Source of the DNA: Pezicula radicicola
Lineage: Eukaryota > Ascomycota > Leotiomycetes > Helotiales > Dermateaceae
Length of the DNA stretch: 64,000 nucleotides
Assembly (NCBI GenBank): GCA_003008705.1
Contig: PDUO01000005.1
Span: forward strand, 1,057,997 to 1,121,996
Reading direction: 5' to 3'
Below, in pieces: positions 45,203-57,897 of the stretch; within the stretch, counting starts at the first letter, position 1, and each line of letters opens with the position of its first letter. A model generated the notes under the pieces. It was not told where the DNA came from. It did no database searches and worked only from the letters and a program-made list of their open reading frames with translations. Both the position numbers and the translations under genes were made by a program.

Positions 45203-46864
45203 ACAGAGAGGAGGGCAGTGTTATAGACTCTGTAGCTCTATACATAGTACTATCATTATTATAGACTCCTTGCTGGGACGGAGTGTGAACCTACCTAAAT
45301 AGTCCTACCTAATACAGTGCTAGAAAAAGAAGTAATCTAATTGTGATCTGTTCCGACGCTTTCGCCATTTATTAAATAGACCAATTCGACTAGCTATAAT
45401 AATTTGTTAATTTAGTAATTTTATATCTTAATTCTTAAATTCATTAACCTCTTATTACTATATAGCTTAGTTCTAAACTTAGTTAATCTTCTTATTTAAT
45501 ATAGTAGAGTATAAATTACTAGTATAGAAATTACTTTATCTTAAATACTACTTTTTTTAAATTAATTATATAAACTTAGATAATACCTAATTGGGTTAGT
45601 TCCTTTATATGTTGTTATATCTTATATAATAAGCATTTTAAGACCCTAAAGCAACCTATACCTATAAGGGACCTTAGTAGTTATACTTTATTACTAGAAG
45701 AACACTAAATTACCATTACCTTATCTATTATAGTTATATAATATATAGTTCTATATATAGTAAAGTATAACAACAACTCCGAGTCTTCTATCTGTTATAA
45801 GTCCCACCCACAAAATCCTCTACATTGACCAATGTGAATGAATATTGGCGAGTGCGTCGGAATAATAAATCACCAAAGTTAAATTTCGCGAAAAATTTCA
45901 CAGATAGTTTCCTCACAATATTGATCTTGGTGGTGTATCGGGCTTGGTGGTTCCACTCGCATGAGCAATTGGTTCTAAAATGTAAGGCGCCAATTATCAC
46001 AGGTTTTAGGGTGAATTAATGAGTTTTGACTATGTACGCAGTATTAGATGGTTGCATTGGTCAATGTAAACTGACTCGCCGGGTAGCACTTTATTAATAT
46101 TGGCGAGTGCGTCGGAACATATCGTTTAAGATTCATATATTCGGGGCACTTCGGTAAGGGGCTTATAAATTACTAGTAAGCAATTTATGAACTCGTCGGC
46201 CTAGAACCTACGGTAACTAACATAGGCTCTTCTGACATTACTGTAGTGCCACTGAACAGATTCCGGCTATAACTACGTGGTCTCCAAGGTGCAGATATAG
46301 TTAGAGCCTTCTTTACCTAGCGTCTCCGCTTGTTCTCCTTAAAAGGGTAAATTATGTGTTACTGGGGACAGATCTGGGAAATCTCGCGATAGTCTTCTCG
46401 AAGGCTTAGTGGGGCACAATTGCACGCGAGGGGGGGAGAGAAGAAGCCAAGGAACGCTAACAGTTCGTCTGGTATGAAATTTGCTAGCTTTACTTGTTTG
46501 TAGTACCTGTATCCGGTCAGATGTCAGAAACTACATGTAATACCTAATTGCCAAGGATGTTAGTTATAGGAGATCTTTAGATGGACAATATTTAACATTT
46601 TCGTCCACAGTAGTCAGCTGGTATCAATCTTGGCTTAACATTTTTTCCGCCTCTTTCTTGTCTTTTTAACTTGTTACATTCCACCCCACTTAATAATGAC
46701 CCCGCTGCTGCTAAGAGAGACAGAAGGAGAAATAAATAGAAAGGAAGAAAGGTGACAGGTCGATCGCTCATAGTAGTTTTTATAACTAATTCAGATTTCT
46801 CTTTAGAAAAAATTCAAACTTACTGATCCTCCACCCTAACATACCAAATTATCAACTGAACATC
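45203..46864. other. AT-rich intergenic region between SDR and LAD genes
   Basis: 1.66 kb with no gene. About 45400-45790 is very AT-rich and RIP-like. A TIR-bounded segment is annotated separately at 45349-46119. The right part (46600-46864) is the promoter and leader of the L-arabinitol dehydrogenase gene, with pyrimidine-rich text upstream of the ATG. Confidence 0.45.
45349..46119. mobile_element. Possible MITE-like element bounded by imperfect inverted repeats
   Basis: Left end TGTTCCGACGCTTTCGCCAT then TTATTAA (45349-45375) matches the reverse complement of the right end, where TTATTAATATTGGCGAGTGC then GTCGGAACA closes at 46119, with a few mismatches and one indel. An extra copy of the right-end motif (AATATTGGCGAGTGCGTCGG) sits inside at 45841-45860. 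No coding sequence and no clear target duplication. It may be a non-autonomous DNA element, possibly two nested copies. Confidence 0.4.
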
Positions 46865-48044
46865 ATGCCATCTATTGAGAATATAGGCGTTTACACCACC
46901 CCCTCCCACGAGCTATACGTCGCAGATGCCACTCCCGCCCTGAAGCAAGTACGTGATGGCTCGAACTTACAGACTGGAGAAGTGACGGTAGCGATTAAGA
47001 GCAGTGGAATATGTGGGTGAGCACTAGAAATCTCCTACGGAGTCGGGCAGAGACGTCTACGCGGGAGTTCTGACTGATCATCCGGCCTCTTCTCGCAGTT
47101 CTGACATACACTTCTGGAGACATGGCGGTATTGGGCACTGGAAAGTCACAGATGCGCATATTCTGGGCCACGAGTCCGCAGGCATCGTTGTTGCTGTCCA
47201 TCCGTCCGTCATGTCGCACGCCGTTGGTGATCGCGTCGCCATCGAGCCCCATATCATCTGTGGCGCCTGCGAGCCGTGCCTGACAGGCCGTTACAATGGG
47301 TGCAAGGACCTGGTGTTCCGATCAACACCACCGTCACCGGGCCTGTTGCGAACCTACGTGACACACCCTGCTGTTTGGTGCCACAAGATTGGGAATATGT
47401 CATACGACGAGGGCGCCTTGCTTGAGCCCCTCAGCGTGGCCCTGACGGGCGTGACACGGTCTGGCGTTCAAATTGGCGACCCCGTACTGATTTGTGGCGC
47501 CGGCCCCATTGGTCTCGTTACGTTGGAGTGCTGTAGAGCAGCCGGTGCCTCACCTATCGTCATAACCGATATCAACCAGGACCGTCTGGATTTCGCGAAG
47601 GCGTTCGTGCCGAACGTGTATACGTATAAAGTCGAGGCCAACGCCGCCCGTGTGATAGAACTCATGGCTGCTAGTGGTGGTGGTAGTGGAGTTGAGCCGG
47701 CCATCGCACTAGAGTGTACTGGAGTCGAGAGCTCTATTAGCGCCGCCATTCAGAGTGTCAAATTTGGTGGGAAAGTCTTCGTAATTGGCGTGGGTAAAGA
47801 CAAGATGGAATTTCCCTTTATGAGACTTAGTGCCCAGGAAATCGACCTGCAGTTTCAGCAGCGATACGTCAACATGTGGCCCAGAGCCATTCGTGTGCTA
47901 TCCAGTGGTGCTATTGATCTGAAGAGGTTGATTACGCATGAGTTCAGCTTACCGGATGCAGTCCATGCTTTCAAGACAGCAGCAGATCCGGCGAGCGGCT
48001 CAATTAAAGTAATCATCCGCAACTCCGAACCAGGAGAGGTGTAA
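46865..48044 (+). CDS. L-arabinitol 4-dehydrogenase (LAD1-like)
   Basis: NAD-dependent zinc medium-chain dehydrogenase oxidising L-arabinitol to L-xylulose in fungal L-arabinose catabolism, cytosolic. Exons 46865-47016 and 47099-48044, 365 aa; the splice restores [13 protein letters not shown]. Seen: [19 protein letters not shown], catalytic-zinc [11 protein letters not shown], structural-zinc [35 protein letters not shown] then WCHKIGNMS (highly typical of LAD), [17 protein letters not shown] (NAD specificity), [10 protein letters not shown] and [13 protein letters not shown]. It shares the locus with an SDR of L-xylulose reductase type and a decayed XDH-like gene. Confidence 0.92.
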
Positions 48045-48372
48045 CGAAAAGATGACACTGCAGCTTATAATGTGCTGCACCGCTCCTAGAGGCTGAAGGA
48101 TCATATTTTAGTAGGCAAGCTCAAGGACATGTCACTACTTGGGTTTGATATCGGCTAAGCAAATATAACTACATACCTAGGTTTTATATCAATAAAGCAA
48201 AGGAAAATTGATCCTGCTCTTATGTGAATTATCGCCTGAGGGTACAATTAGATGTGCTGACCTCTGAGACTGAAACCAGCCTACATGAAAGCATACAAAT
48301 GGATTTCTGCAATCGGAAGAGCCTTGTCACCAAGATGGTAATTTGATCATCAGAGTAGTGAATTGTGTCATG
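48045..48372. other. Short convergent intergenic region
   Basis: About 330 bases between the L-arabinitol dehydrogenase stop and the stop of the truncated regulator. Nothing recognised. Confidence 0.4.
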
Positions 48373-48962
48373 TCAAGTTTCTTGCTCAGGTAGATTACCG
48401 AAGCCCTCGTATGAGATACCCCACTCATGTACTAAAGCCTTAATTCTGTACTCAGTATCGACTCCGAAATCTCTCTCAATACCTTGCAGTAAACCCACCA
48501 AGAAGCGTTGGTCACGAGTTCCCGTTAAGCACCGGCCAGCCACGTAGAGTGGCTGCAGCGTGTTGGTCCTAACCGTACCGTCAGGGGCTCCGAGAGCAAT
48601 TGAAAATATTTCCTTGGCGTGACAACACAACTCCCGTTGTAATACATGATAACCAAGTAGCAAGTCGTGCTGGCTTTGTGACATGGAAGATCGTTCAAGG
48701 AAAAGGTTGATGGGTCGCCGAATCAGCAGTATCATTCGAGCCATGTGGTAAAACATCATTGCCATTGCACATGTACTATTAATAAACCAGATCTCTCTGG
48801 CAAAAAGGTCCGACAGGGGTGTCTGCTCGTCGTCTTGTTGTCTCCAGACAATGTCGGCTTGAAATGAAGGAAGAAGGGTATCGAACCATCTACTTAATTC
48901 CATGTCAATCCATACCCATTTTGCCCGTTGCTCGTCTTCTCTCGAATTCCAAGCAACTTGTT
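48373..48962 (-). pseudogene. C-terminal stump of a fungal transcription factor, cut by retroelement
   Basis: An open frame from about 48962 to the TGA at 48373 encodes roughly 195 residues typical of the C-terminal part of fungal-specific Zn2Cys6 regulators. Text includes WNSREDEQRAKWVWIDMELS then RWFDTLLPSF, EIWFINSTCAMAMMFYHMAR and LVGLLQGIERDFGVDTEYRI. Upstream, at 48963, sequence abruptly becomes TA-rich retroelement DNA with stops in this frame; no zinc cluster or first half is present. The gene is therefore 5'-truncated and presumably dead. Being next to the L-arabinitol dehydrogenase, it may be the lost regulator of this locus. Confidence 0.75.
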
Positions 48963-49296
48963 TCTATACTATATTAGACCTTATATAGTATACTACTATA
49001 AATAGTACTATTTATTTACTAAGTAAATTTATTTAGTTATAAAATAGCTTCCTCCTCTACTATTTCCTTTAAAGGAGATAAGCTACTATATTACTTTAAT
49101 TATATACCTAAAGTAGTTAGTAAATATAGACTTATTCCTTAAAATAAATAACTTTATACCTTATATAGATAGCTCTAAAATAGCTCTTAATAAATACTTA
49201 TATTATAATTCTAAAGAAGAATTATATAATAAAGAGTTAACTATAAAATATATAGAAAAAGAGTCTAATTATAAAAGGAATAATACTAAGGTATTA
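48963..49296 (+). repeat. Inverted fragment of copia gag region
   Basis: RIP-degraded sequence matching, in reverse complement, the 5' internal part of the copia element: it corresponds to 55490-55438 followed directly by 54720-54420. It lacks the solo LTR inserted between those two stretches in the main element, so it preserves the empty site. It ends at the N gap. Confidence 0.75.
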
Positions 49297-50176
49297 NNNN
49301 NNNNNNNNNNNNNNNNNNNNNNNNNNNNNNNNNNNNNNNNNNNNNNNNNNNNNNNNNNNNNNNNNNNNNNNNNNNNNNNNNNNNNNNNNNNNNNNNNNNN
49401 NNNNNNNNNNNNNNNNNNNNNNNNNNNNNNNNNNNNNNNNNNNNNNNNNNNNNNNNNNNNNNNNNNNNNNNNNNNNNNNNNNNNNNNNNNNNNNNNNNNN
49501 NNNNNNNNNNNNNNNNNNNNNNNNNNNNNNNNNNNNNNNNNNNNNNNNNNNNNNNNNNNNNNNNNNNNNNNNNNNNNNNNNNNNNNNNNNNNNNNNNNNN
49601 NNNNNNNNNNNNNNNNNNNNNNNNNNNNNNNNNNNNNNNNNNNNNNNNNNNNNNNNNNNNNNNNNNNNNNNNNNNNNNNNNNNNNNNNNNNNNNNNNNNN
49701 NNNNNNNNNNNNNNNNNNNNNNNNNNNNNNNNNNNNNNNNNNNNNNNNNNNNNNNNNNNNNNNNNNNNNNNNNNNNNNNNNNNNNNNNNNNNNNNNNNNN
49801 NNNNNNNNNNNNNNNNNNNNNNNNNNNNNNNNNNNNNNNNNNNNNNNNNNNNNNNNNNNNNNNNNNNNNNNNNNNNNNNNNNNNNNNNNNNNNNNNNNNN
49901 NNNNNNNNNNNNNNNNNNNNNNNNNNNNNNNNNNNNNNNNNNNNNNNNNNNNNNNNNNNNNNNNNNNNNNNNNNNNNNNNNNNNNNNNNNNNNNNNNNNN
50001 NNNNNNNNNNNNNNNNNNNNNNNNNNNNNNNNNNNNNNNNNNNNNNNNNNNNNNNNNNNNNNNNNNNNNNNNNNNNNNNNNNNNNNNNNNNNNNNNNNNN
50101 NNNNNNNNNNNNNNNNNNNNNNNNNNNNNNNNNNNNNNNNNNNNNNNNNNNNNNNNNNNNNNNNNNNNNNNNNNNN
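49297..50176. other. Assembly gap (880 N)
   Basis: Unsequenced scaffold gap inside the copia nest, between two oppositely oriented element fragments. Real length and content unknown. Confidence 0.99.
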
Positions 50177-50346
50177 TATATATACTATTCCTAATAAGGA
50201 AGTATATAATATAGAAACTAAGGTTATATAACTAATATAGCTAGAGTTATATACAAAAGTAGTAAATATAGTTTTAGTAGTTTAGTGACTACTAAAGGTT
50301 ACTATAGCTATAGAGTATTTATAGTATATAATTATATAATACAATA
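50177..50346 (-). repeat. Partial 3' LTR of copia element
   Basis: 170 bp matching the first part of the LTR in reverse orientation, cut on the left by the N gap. The terminal TG of the LTR has become TA, consistent with RIP. Confidence 0.8.
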
Positions 50347-52364
50347 TACCCTCTTAATAAGTACTATAATAAACTAAGAGACAAAGAGCTTTAGTTCTAT
50401 ATATATATATAATATATATAATAGTACTAATTAAAGCCTATTAAAGTTAGGAAGTATATAAACTTAACTCTATTTAATAGCTTAGTTAGGCTATCTACCT
50501 TTTACTCTTTAGAGGGAATATATAATAGGTTTATAATTCCTTTTTCTATTAGGTCTCTATTATAATAGTATTTTACTACTATATATTTAGTTCTTTTATA
50601 AAAAGTAGGGTTTTTAGCTAGTAATAAGGTACTATTATTATCTATATATAGAGGTAATTTAGTCTATTTAAAATAGCCTAACTCTATTAGAATTTACTTT
50701 ATATAGACTACCTCTTTAATAGTACTAGTAATAGCTATATATTTAGCTTCTATAGTACTTTATACTATTATAGATTATAATTTAGATTTCTAAGAAATTA
50801 GGCTACTAGCTAAGAAGAATATATAACTACTAGTAGATTTTCTAATAGTTATATTACCTATATAATTAGAATTATAATAGTCTATTAAAGAGCTATTTTC
50901 TTTATTATTAGAATAAGTAATTCCTAAGTCTATAGAGCCTTTTAGGTATCTAAATACCCTATTTATATACTCTATATAAATTTTACTAAGATTAGATAAG
51001 AATCTAGATAGTTTACTAATATTAACTACTATATCTATTCTAATAGCTAAAGCTAAATATAATAAAGAGCCTATAATACTTTAATAGTATTTAATCTTTA
51101 TTTTAGAGGCTTATCCTTTATTAGGTTTTAATATAACCTTAGAGTCTAAAAGAGTACTAACTATACTACTTTTTAGTAGATTAAATTTAACTAGTACCTT
51201 TTATATATATTTAGTTTATTTTTATTTTAGTATAATACTAGTTCTTTCTATTTCTATTCCTAAGTAGTCAACTATAGGCTCTAGTCTTTTAATTTTAAAG
51301 TATTTCTCTATAGTATTATAGAAGTTACTAATAGAGTTTATACTAGGGCTTATAATAGTTATATTATCTATAAAGATATATAGTTTTTAGCTAATAGGGA
51401 TTTAAAGCCTAATTTATTAACTAGTATATCTATAAGAGTTAAAAACTATAGTCTAGTTAATTACTTTAATCTATATAGTACTTTATTTAGTTTAAGTACT
51501 ATATTAAGATCTTTAATAAATTCTAAAGCTTATTTTAAGTATATAGGTAAGTCTATATTACTTTATATAAAGGGAGAAATTATATCTATTTTATATATAT
51601 ACTAATTATATAATATAACTAGTATAAAGACTATTTTCTAAGTTATTTATTTAATAATATTAATAATAGTATCTATATAGTTTAAACTATATAATTATTT
51701 AAATCCCTTAGTTATAAATCTAGCTTTAAACTCTATATAATTATTAGATAGTTCCTTAATTTTATAAATCTATCTAGTCTTTAATAGTTTATAATTAAGT
51801 ATTTTATTATTATCTATCTCTTCCTAACTATATTATATATTTAAGGAATTATATTTATTATATATAGTTTTAGTTTAATATTTATTATAAAGACTATTAA
51901 TAACTTTATTATATATCTTTAAATCTTTAAATATAAAATTTTATAGCTTTTTAATTATAACTTTTTATATAAAGTTATAATCTTATATAATTTATTAATT
52001 AAAATTAAGCTTATAATTTAAATCTTCTTTTTTAAACTTTAATATAATATTATAAACTAGTATATTATAAAAGTTATTAAAATTATTATTCCCCTTACTT
52101 AAAAATATTAAATAAGTTATTAAAACTAGTCTATAAGGGAAGTTTCTAATTTTACTAAGGCCTTCTATAGCTTTAGAGCTCTTTAGTATATTTAGGCCTT
52201 ATAAATTAATATTTAATTTCTTAGAGGTAGAGATATATTTAGGATCTAGTTTATTTAGACTACTATTATTATTTATAGATCTATTTAGCCTTATAGGATT
52301 AGCTACTAGTACTAGAGAAGATAGTAAATTATAAAATAATTTATCTTTACTTAGTTCTTAACTT

Positions 52365-52414
52365 TCTTCTTCTTCTTCTTCTTCTTCTTCTTCTTCTTCT
52401 TCTTCTTCTTCTTC
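52365..52414 (+). repeat. CTT trinucleotide repeat
   Basis: About 16 tandem copies of CTT (GAA on the element's coding strand) within the copia pol remnant. Confidence 0.9.
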
Positions 52415-52778
52415 TATTTTACTAGTATTATTATTAGAAGAGTTTATAGAGTTATCTATATTATCTATAATAGAAGGAATAGAATATTTATCTTAATCTA
52501 TATTAAAATTATTTTTATAAATTAAGCCTTCTTTTATTATTATATCTCTAAAACTAATAACCTTATTTAATATAGGATCCTATATAAACTAGATAATTAT
52601 TAGAAGACTTAAAGCCTACTAAAATACCTTTATTAACTTTATTAACTAATTTACCTTCTTTAAACCTAGAAGGGGCTTTCTTATATTATAGAGTATAAGT
52701 AAAAGATCCTAATATTCTTATATAATTTATATTAGGCTTAATATTTATAATAGTATTATAGAGAGTTTTATTTATAAT

Positions 52779-52838
52779 AGAATTATAAGTATAATTTTTT
52801 ATATATANAGAATTATAAGTATAATTTTTTATATATAT
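52779..52838 (+). other. Duplicated segment around single N, probable assembly join
   Basis: A roughly 28-base stretch beginning GAATTATAAGTATAATTTTT occurs immediately on both sides of the N at 52808. This looks like two overlapping contig ends that were joined without being merged. Confidence 0.7.
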
Positions 52839-54720
52839 TATAAACTATATTATATAAGATTATAGTTTTAGAGGGATAGATTTTTATTTATAGAAAGCTA
52901 TAATCCTTTCTATAATAAATAGATTTAATCTTTTACTTATATTATTCTATATAAAGGTATAAGGACTAGTATATTTAATTATAATATTTTAATTATTAAA
53001 GTATTACTTAGTTTTTAATAATTTAAATTTAATTATATTATTTAATCTAAAGCCTTTTATACTAATTTTAAATTATATAGCTATTAGTATATAAAAGCTT
53101 ATAATATTATCTATAGCTTCTAATTTAAATCTAATAGGATAAATCTATATAGCTCTAGTCTTTTTATAAGTAAAAGTCTATATATACCTTTCTTCTTTGA
53201 AGCCTTTAATTTTAATAGGGCGTAATATATCTAAATTAAAGAAAGTAAGTATATTTTTAGGTACCTTTAGAGGCTTTCTACTAACTATTTCTTTAAATTT
53301 TCTATAGTAGTAAGGATTGTAATTAGTTAATTACTTATTCTTATATAAATCTAAATTAAGACTATTTATATAGTCTATTATTTTATATAGATAATCCTTA
53401 TTTAAGTACCCTAAGCGTCGATATAATATATCTAGACTATTTTCTATTATAGTACTTTCTATACTAAATAGACTATCAACCCTATATATAATAGGTTCTA
53501 ATTTAGTAAAATTAATTAGAATATTTAGATAGTAAGTATTACTTTACTATACTACTTCTATCTTAGTTTTAGACTTATATTTTAATATAATACTATTTCC
53601 TTTAAATAAAATAGTCCAACTCTTATTAGTTAGTTCCCTAGGGCTTATTAAAGTAGATTTAATATTAGGAATATAGTTTATATTAGTTATAACTAGTTCT
53701 TTATTATCTACTATAATAGGTATTTTACCTATAGCTTTAATAGGTATTTTAATACTATTAGCTATAGTAATAGACTTATTATTTACTTCTACTAAGTCTA
53801 TAAGCTAGTGCCTATTAGGAGTATAGTACTCTATAGCTCTAGAGTCTAATATAATCTTATTATCTAAGTATTTATATTTTTTATTAATATTAGTCTCTAT
53901 AATAGTAGTATAACTACTAGGGTTTATAGGATCTAAAATATTAATATTAGGATTATTACTAAAAGTAGATATAATAATCTTATTAGAAGACTCTTTAGTA
54001 GCTTCCTTATTTTTAGTATTATCCTTATTTTCTTTAGATTTAGATTTATTCTTAGACTTAGACTTAAACTTAACTTAGTCTTATTATTATTAGACTTATT
54101 TTTAATCTTTAGTTCTTTATCTAGCTCTTTGAATTTTCTAGAGGTAAAAGAGTTAAAAGGACTAGTTAACCCTTTAAATAAGATCTAAACTATAAATATA
54201 TTATTTAGTTTATATCCTAAATCTTTTAAATAAAGACTAGACGATTATATAATACTTGTATATTCGTCTATATTAGAACAGGACCTATAGTCGGCTTCTA
54301 TAAGCTTATTAAAATATCTACCTATTAGTTCTATACTAGTTTCACTAAAGGTAATTATAATAGCTTTATAAAAATCACTAGTACTTAGTTTATCTTTAAA
54401 TCTTTTACTTATATCTAAAGTTATAATAGATTATAAAGTACCTAATACCCTAGTATTATTCCTATTAAATTCAGACTCTTTTTCTATATATTTTATAGCT
54501 AGTTCCCTACTATATAGTTCGTTTTTAGAATTATAGTATAAGTACTTATCGGGAGCTATTTTAGAGCTATCTATATAAGGTATAAAGCCGTTTATTTTAA
54601 GGAATAAGTCTATATTTACTAACTACTCTATATAATTAGAGTAGCTAAGTAACTTATCTCCTTTAAAGGAAATTATAGAGGTAGAAGCTATTTTATAGCT
54701 AAATAAATTTACTTAGTAAG

Positions 54721-55437
54721 TGTTGTATTATATAATATAATTACGTACTATAAATACCCTGTAGCTATAGTGATCTTTAGTGGTCGCTAAAGCCCTGTAA
54801 TAATATTTACTACTTTCGTGTATAACTCCGGCTATATTAGTCACGTAACCTTAGTTTCTNTATTATATACTTCCTTATTAGGAATAGTATATATAGGACG
54901 CTAAACTAGCCGAATCGAATAGATAGGGAAGGAGAAAACTAAACTAGTAGTTTTCTAGTTATAAATTAGTTTTTAGTTCACAAGGAAAGACTACTTGTTT
55001 AAGTAGGAATAGCGAGGTCTAATTAAGTAGACTAAATAAGGTAATTCGTACGAACTGCCTATTAGGGTAGTCTATACGACTATACGCTTATAATACATAT
55101 TTTGTTTTATTTTATATTGTTTTATTTTATATTGTTTTATTTCATTAGTGTTTTATAAGTAAAGCAAAGCTTTCCTAACTTAGTAGTTTATACGAACTAG
55201 TCTATACTAAATATAGTAGTCTTTACGACTAGCCTTTTGTATATAGATAGCCTCTCTTTCTTAGTAGATAGATAACTTCGAATTCAAGTCTTTAGTTCTA
55301 TATATTATTGCTTCCTACTTGTCTATCTAAACTCTGTTCGACGCTCCTCCTATTCTATATTTATAGTGTGCTTTAGGCTGTGCCTACCCTACCTCCCTAC
55401 CCTATTTCACCCTATACTTATAGCATATAACCTGATA
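54721..55437 (+). repeat. Solo LTR (plus) inserted in copia internal region
   Basis: 717 bp, starting TGTTGTATTATATAATATAA and ending AACCTGATA, flanked by the 5-bp duplication GTAAG (54716-54720 and 55438-55442). The uninterrupted site is seen in the inverted fragment near 49005-49012. Same family as the LTRs at 56787-57488 and 62479-63184. Confidence 0.85.
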
Positions 55438-56786
55438 GTAAGTAAATAGTACTATTTTTAGTAATATACTATATAAGGTCTAATATAGTACAAGAATTAA
55501 AATTATAGCTCTAAAAATAAAGCTAATATTAATTTTTAAATTTTTTAGTTTTATAAACTTCTTTAATCTAGCTATTTTAAAAAGTTTATAAATTTAATCG
55601 ATTTTTAAATTTAATTTAGTTCTAGTTTTAGTACTAAGTAAGGTATATAATTTTACTTTATATATATAGACTATATATATATTATAGTACTATATATAGG
55701 CCTTATATTAAGCCTCTAATAAAAATCAAGCTATATATATATTAAACTTACTAAAATATAAACCCTCTATTACTTATATTAAATAGAGGCATAGACCCTA
55801 TATATTAAGTCTAGCTAAAGGATTATTTTTATATATAAATAAAATTAGAACCTTAGGTCCTAAATTATATTATACTATATAAATATTCTTATTTCTAATA
55901 GTAGAAATAACCTATATAATAGGATTTTTATTCTATAAGAATAACCTCTTATATATATTAAAATAAGAGGATTTAAATACTAATTAAATAGTAACCTTAT
56001 TATAAGGATTTTATACTACTTATATAAGTAGTAAATACTAGGCTTATATAAGACTTAGTAATTCGTGTTCCCTTAATCTCTAATAAAATAGAGAACCTCT
56101 ATAAGAGGAATTATAACTATAGCCTAGTCTAATACTAGTATCTATAGACTTACTAAAGGTTTCCCTTAAATAACCTACTAGCTTAAAATACAGTTTCTTA
56201 TACTTCTTACTAATAAGCTAAATAAAGTACTAATTTAGCTTTTCTTATAGTGAATATCTAATTAAGTATACTACTTATATATAGCTATATAGCTAATAAA
56301 ATAGTATATAATAATATAAGTCTACCCTCTCTAAGGATAGCTTCTTATAGAACTTATATATTTAGAAATTACTATAATATAGACTAAATAGAGAGTTATA
56401 AAGTAGATATACCTCTTTATAATAGTATATTCCTTAGTTAAGAATAAGGCTATACTTATATACTAAAGCTTAAGGATAGATACCTTTATATATAAATAAG
56501 GCTATAACACCTACTATAGGTGGTGTAATTATATAGTTATAGCCGCTAGAGTCTATATACTATATAAAAATAGTATACTAGTAGATAGCTATATAAATAG
56601 ACTAACTACTACTACCTTTATACTCGGTAGAGTCTAGTTACAGGGACTTAGGCCAAAGGGCTTTTATACTCTCTAAGTAGTAAGAATAAGGGATAGGGAA
56701 TACTTATAAAGACTAATATAGCCTCTATATAGATATATAGATATTACCTCTGAAATACCAATCAACAGTACTCCGGGCTTATAACC

Positions 56787-57488
56787 TATCAGGATATAGG
56801 CTATAAGTATAGGGTGAAATAGGTAAGGTAGGTAGGTAGGGTAGGTACAGCCTAAAGTATACTATAAATATAGAGTAGGAGGAGTGTCGAACAGAGTTTA
56901 GACAAGTAGAAGGAAATAATATATAGAACTAAAGACTTAAATTCAAAGATATCTATCTACTAAGAAAGAGAGGCTATCTATATATAAAAGGCTAGTTATA
57001 AAGACTACTATATTTAGTATAGATTAATTTATATAAACTACTAAGTTAGGAAAGCTTTACTTTACTTATAAAATACTAATAAAATAAAATAATATAAAAT
57101 AAAACAAAATATATATTATAAGTATATAGTTATATAAACTATCCTAATAGGTAGTTTATACGAATTACCTTATTTAGTCTACTTAATTAGACCTTACTAT
57201 TCCTACTTAAACAAGTAGTCTTTCCTTATGAACTAAAAACTAGTTTATAACTAGAAAACTACTAGTTTAGTTTTCTCCTTCCCTATCTATTCGATTCGGC
57301 TAGTTTAGTGTCTTATATATACTATTCCTAATAAGGAAGTATATAATATAGAAACTAAGGTCATGTAACTAATATAGCCAGAGTTATATACAAAAGTAGT
57401 AAACATTATTACAGAGCTTTAGCGACCACTAAAGATCACTATAGCTACAGGGTATTTATAGTACATAATTATATTATATAATACAACA
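56787..57488 (-). repeat. 5' LTR of minus-strand copia element
   Basis: 702 bp, reverse-complement match to the solo LTR. Adjacent inner sequence has a primer-binding-site-like motif, identifying this as the 5' LTR. Confidence 0.85.
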
Positions 57489-57527
57489 GTTATAGAACCT
57501 TAATAGTTATATACTATATTCCTAGTA

Positions 57528-57768
57528 ATACTAAATATAATAGTTCTTATAACTAGCCTTTTATATATAAACATCCTCTCTCTCTTAGTAGATAAATAAC
57601 TTTAAATTTAAGTCTTTAAGCTCCTTCCTTATCCTATTGTCTTTAATTTACCTATTATTTCGTTTGACGCTCCACTACCCTATAATTATAGTGTGCTTTA
57701 GGCTGTGGCTACCCTACCTTACCTGCCCTACCTATTTACCCTATACTTACTTATAGCCTGTAATTTGA
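57528..57768 (+). repeat. 3' fragment of a plus-strand LTR
   Basis: About 240 bp matching the last third of the same LTR family (ACTAGCCTTTT ... GTGCTTTAGGCTGTGGCTAC ... TATAGCCTGTAA), abutting the 5' LTR of the main element. It ends about 130 bp from the stop of the lyase gene and marks the border between TA-rich and normal sequence. Confidence 0.7.
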
Positions 57769-57897
57769 CATTTGAGAAAGAGGACAACTATAATTAGTGG
57801 TATTTGAGATAGATTACAAAAACACGAGTGTCGGTCGAGACATTTAATCACTTTTAGGTGGTATTTGACATATTTTCCGTTAACTTTATTGTATCTA

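Larger units (their letters stand above)
50347..54720 (-). pseudogene. Copia gag-pol remnant with RIP-type stops
   Basis: Conceptual minus-strand reading still shows copia order. Reverse transcriptase lies near 51380-51000, with YIFIDN in place of the YVDD box and DYLGIEIER, then SIIGSLLYLALAIRIDIVVN and YINRVFRYLKGSIDLGITY. RNase H lies near 50900-50720, with RKSTSSYIFFLAS and STIEAKYIAIT. Trp and Gln codons have become stops throughout. A Lys-rich stretch near 54060 and a CTT/GAA tract at 52365-52414 fall in the gag and linker parts. Not functional. Confidence 0.85.
50177..57488 (-). mobile_element. RIP-degraded Ty1/copia retrotransposon, minus strand, with nested solo LTR
   Basis: Reconstructed order on the minus strand: 5' LTR 57488-56787; primer-site-like TTGATTGGTATTTCAGAGG just inside (about 56752-56774), resembling the TGGTATCAGAG type; a long leader/gag region 56750-55438; an inserted plus-strand solo LTR 55437-54721; gag-pol 54720-50355; polypurine tract AAGAGGG at about 50348-50354; 3' LTR 50346 into the N gap. 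The whole element is extremely TA-rich and its frames are filled with TAA/TAG, as expected from repeated C-to-T change. Confidence 0.85.

Noticed and set aside
49297..50176. Treating the N gap as a true 880-bp spacer
   Set aside because: Gap lengths in scaffolds are estimates; nothing can be inferred about its content.
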